Assembly: GCA_003298465.1 (NCBI GenBank)
Contig: QNGA01000003.1
Coordinates: 372,001 to 436,000 of the forward strand
Origin: a halophilic archaeon
Lineage (GTDB): Archaea; Halobacteriota; Halobacteria; Halobacteriales; Haladaptataceae
Length of the DNA stretch: 64,000 bases
Direction of reading: 5' to 3'
Shown here: piece after piece, positions 62,266 to 64,000 of the stretch
Layout: every line of letters begins with the position of its first letter
How positions within the stretch are numbered: position 1 is the first letter of the stretch
Notes under the pieces: model-generated
The model's input: the letters and a program-made list of their open reading frames with translations, nothing else
Database searches by the model: none
Told to the model about the DNA's origin: nothing
Position numbers and translations under genes: made by a program

Positions 62266-62408
62266 CGGACCCCTTCTCTGCCGCCTGCCGCCTCCAATCG
62301 CGCGCCGGTTCGTCGAGTCTCCGACCTCGAACCCGCTCTCGCCGGTCGCTACCGGCGGTGCGACGGTCCCGGTTGGAGAGAAAGTGACGGTCGAGAAGTA
62401 GAGCCGGG

Positions 62409-63818
62409 TTACTCGTCGCCGAGGATGCCGCGATGGGTCATCTTCTCGGGGTCGATGACGGCTTCGGCCTCCTCCTCGCTGAGGTAGCCCTTCTCGACGA
62501 CGACCTCCTTGACGGTCTTCCCCTCCTTCAGCGCCGTCTTGGCCGCGTCGCTGGCCTTGTCGTAACCGATGTGGGGGTTGAGCGCCGTGGCGAGCGCCAT
62601 GCTCTCCTCGACCTGCTCCTCGCAGTGCTCGGCGTTGGCCTCCAGCTTCCGGACGAACTTCTCGGCGAACGTCTCGCTCGCGTTCGCCAGCATCTCGGCG
62701 GACTGGAGGAAGTTGTGCGCGAGCACCGGCTTGTAGAGGTTGAGGTCGATCTGGCCCTCGGCCGCGCCCGCGCTCACGGCGGCGTCGTTGCCGACGACCT
62801 GCTTGTGGACCTGGTTGACCGCCTCGGCGACGACCGGGTTTATCTTGCCGGGCATGATGGAGCTACCGGGCTGGTTCTCGGGCTGTTCGAGTTCGCCGAG
62901 ACCGTTTCGCGGCCCGGACGCGAGCAGTCGCAGGTCGTTGGCGATCTTGTTCAGCGACCCCGCGACCGTGCGGAGCGCGCCGTGGGCCTCGCTCATCGCG
63001 TCGTGTGCGGCCTGCGCCTCGAAGTGGTTGTCGGCCTCGCGGAACTCGACGCCCGTCTCCTCGCTGATGTACTCGGCGGCGAGTTCGGGGAAGTCGGGAT
63101 GGGTGTTCAGGCCCGTCCCGACCGCCGTCCCGCCGAGGGCGAGCTCCGAGAGGTGGTCGCGGGCGTAGTCGAGCCGGGAGAGTCCCTTCTCGACCTGCGT
63201 GCGGTAGCCGGAGAACTCCTGGCCGAGGCGGACCGGCGTCGCGTCCTGGAGGTGGGTACGGCCGGTCTTGACGACGCCGTCGAACTCCTCTTCCTTCGCT
63301 TCCAGGGCCTCACGGAGGGTGTCGAGCGCCGGCAGGAGGTCCTTCTCGACGGCCTCCAGCGCGGCGACGTGCATCGCGGTCGGGATGACGTCGTTGCTGG
63401 ACTGGCCGAAGTTGACGTGGTCGTTCGGGTGAACGACCCGGTCGCCGACGTCCGCGCCCGCGATTTCGGCGGCCCGGTTGGCGATGACCTCGTTGGCGTT
63501 CATGTTCGACGAGGTGCCCGACCCCGTCTGGAACACGTCGACGGGGAACTGGTCGTCGTGCTCGCCCGCGATGACCTCGTCCGCCGCCGCGACGATGGCG
63601 TCCGCTTCCTCCTCGTCGATGAGGTCGAGGTCGCGGTTGGCCTGCGCGGCCGCCTTCTTGACCACCCCGAGCGCGCGTACGAACCGCCGCCCGAAGGTGA
63701 TACCGCTGATGGGGAAGTTCTCGACCGCCCGCTGGGTCTGTGCGCCCCAGTAGGCGTCCGACGGTACTCGCATCTCCCCGAGGCTGTCCTCCTCGATTCG
63801 GTAGTCCTCGTCGCTCAT
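62409..63818 (-). CDS. fumC: class II fumarate hydratase
   Basis: A 469-residue fumarase of the TCA cycle. The signature GSSIMPGKINP is present, with TGSGTSSNMNANEV, HPNDHVNFGQSSNDVIPTAMH, KTGRTHLQDATPVRLGQEFSGY and GGTAVGTGLNTHP supplying active-site residues. Length and order match FumC. The C-terminal DPEKMTHRGILG is typical of haloarchaeal members. Transcribed alone from the TATA box at 63841-63850. Confidence 0.96.
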   Translation of the reverse strand: MSDEDYRIEEDSLGEMRVPSDAYWGAQTQRAVENFPISGITFGRRFVRALGVVKKAAAQANRDLDLIDEEEADAIVAAADEVIAGEHDDQFPVDVFQTGSGTSSNMNANEVIANRAAEIAGADVGDRVVHPNDHVNFGQSSNDVIPTAMHVAALEAVEKDLLPALDTLREALEAKEEEFDGVVKTGRTHLQDATPVRLGQEFSGYRTQVEKGLSRLDYARDHLSELALGGTAVGTGLNTHPDFPELAAEYISEETGVEFREADNHFEAQAAHDAMSEAHGALRTVAGSLNKIANDLRLLASGPRNGLGELEQPENQPGSSIMPGKINPVVAEAVNQVHKQVVGNDAAVSAGAAEGQIDLNLYKPVLAHNFLQSAEMLANASETFAEKFVRKLEANAEHCEEQVEESMALATALNPHIGYDKASDAAKTALKEGKTVKEVVVEKGYLSEEEAEAVIDPEKMTHRGILGDE

Positions 63819-63840
63819 GTTCGAGCGGTCTCCCGCCACG

Positions 63841-63850
63841 GATAAATATC
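63841..63850 (-). promoter_or_regulatory. TATA box of fumC
   Basis: Minus-strand GATATTTATC lies 23-32 bp before the fumC ATG, consistent with a leaderless or near-leaderless transcript. From 63851 to the window end nothing else is recognisable. Confidence 0.6.
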
Positions 63851-64000
63851 ATACTCACTCGGCAGCGACGACCGTCGGTCCCTCTCGGAGTCGACGCCGC
63901 CGTGTCGCCGCGAGACGGGTCGTCGACGTCGACTGGCCGGAGCCAGCGGTCGTCTCGGCGCGGCGGCCGTACGACGGGTAACGCCACCGTGACCGCGGGT

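Overview
The window comes from a halophilic archaeon (class Halobacteria). The DNA is very GC-rich, apart from AT-rich TATA boxes. Nearly all predicted proteins are strongly acidic. Many genes look leaderless, with a TATA element about 25-30 bp before the start codon. Exported proteins carry twin-arginine (Tat) signals. The gene content is archaeal or haloarchaeal: thermosome, RpoF, L21e, geranylgeranyl diphosphate synthase, RNase J, halocyanin, HTH-10 (Bat-type) regulator, HalOD1, gdh-gfcR and cdrL-cdrS-ftsZ2. I cannot name the genus. The order ncsA-ftsZ2-cdrS-cdrL matches what I remember of Haloferax volcanii. The region reads as ordinary chromosome. I see no insertion sequence, CRISPR array, integrase or replication origin.

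1-5,100: sugar oxidation (gdh and the regulator gfcR, cut by the window edge), a beta-propeller protein, a small exported protein and a thermosome subunit. 5,100-13,700: metabolic and repair genes (amidohydrolase, GT2 and methyltransferase pair, PEBP protein, lipoate ligase, endonuclease IV, AzlCD exporter, methyltransferase, DUF308-like protein). 13,800-19,400: a large exported PQQ-type propeller, an MscS channel, a conserved haloarchaeal protein and the tRNA thiolase NcsA. 19,500-21,900: the division locus cdrL-cdrS-ftsZ2, whose control region holds several inverted repeats of one motif, followed by tRNA-Tyr and a nearby partial copy of its 3' end.

22,200-29,100: D-aminoacyl-tRNA deacylase, a small HTH/zinc-ribbon regulator, a Rieske protein, and aminodeoxychorismate genes in two converging groups (pabA-pabC on +; aroE-HhH protein-pabB on -). 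29,200-33,000: a cation/Ca2+ exchanger-like protein, a Bat-type regulator with a degenerate receiver and a small membrane protein. 33,000-38,900: an exported 1,762-residue protein with thrombospondin-3-type repeats and a C-terminal HELGH motif, followed one base later by a Tat lipoprotein. 38,900-48,700: an M24-fold enzyme with altered metal ligands, a YihY protein, an AAC(3)-like acetyltransferase, a ferredoxin and a geranylgeranyl-reductase-like flavoprotein sharing a mirror-image promoter, HalOD1, halocyanin, an F420 oxidoreductase, an ornithine-cyclodeaminase-family enzyme and small proteins.

48,700-64,000: RNase J-idsA, a split MetE-like methionine synthase pair, the archaeal information-processing operon rpl21e-rpoF-DUF655-ksgA-mscS-hemK2, an aldo/keto reductase, a two-gene bacterial-PH membrane pair, a Tat-exported protein and fumarase. 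The leads most worth pursuing are the repeat-rich cdrS-ftsZ2 promoter, the mirror promoter linking the ferredoxin to the lipid-reductase-like enzyme, the giant HELGH protein with its lipoprotein partner, and the M24 enzyme that has lost canonical ligands.
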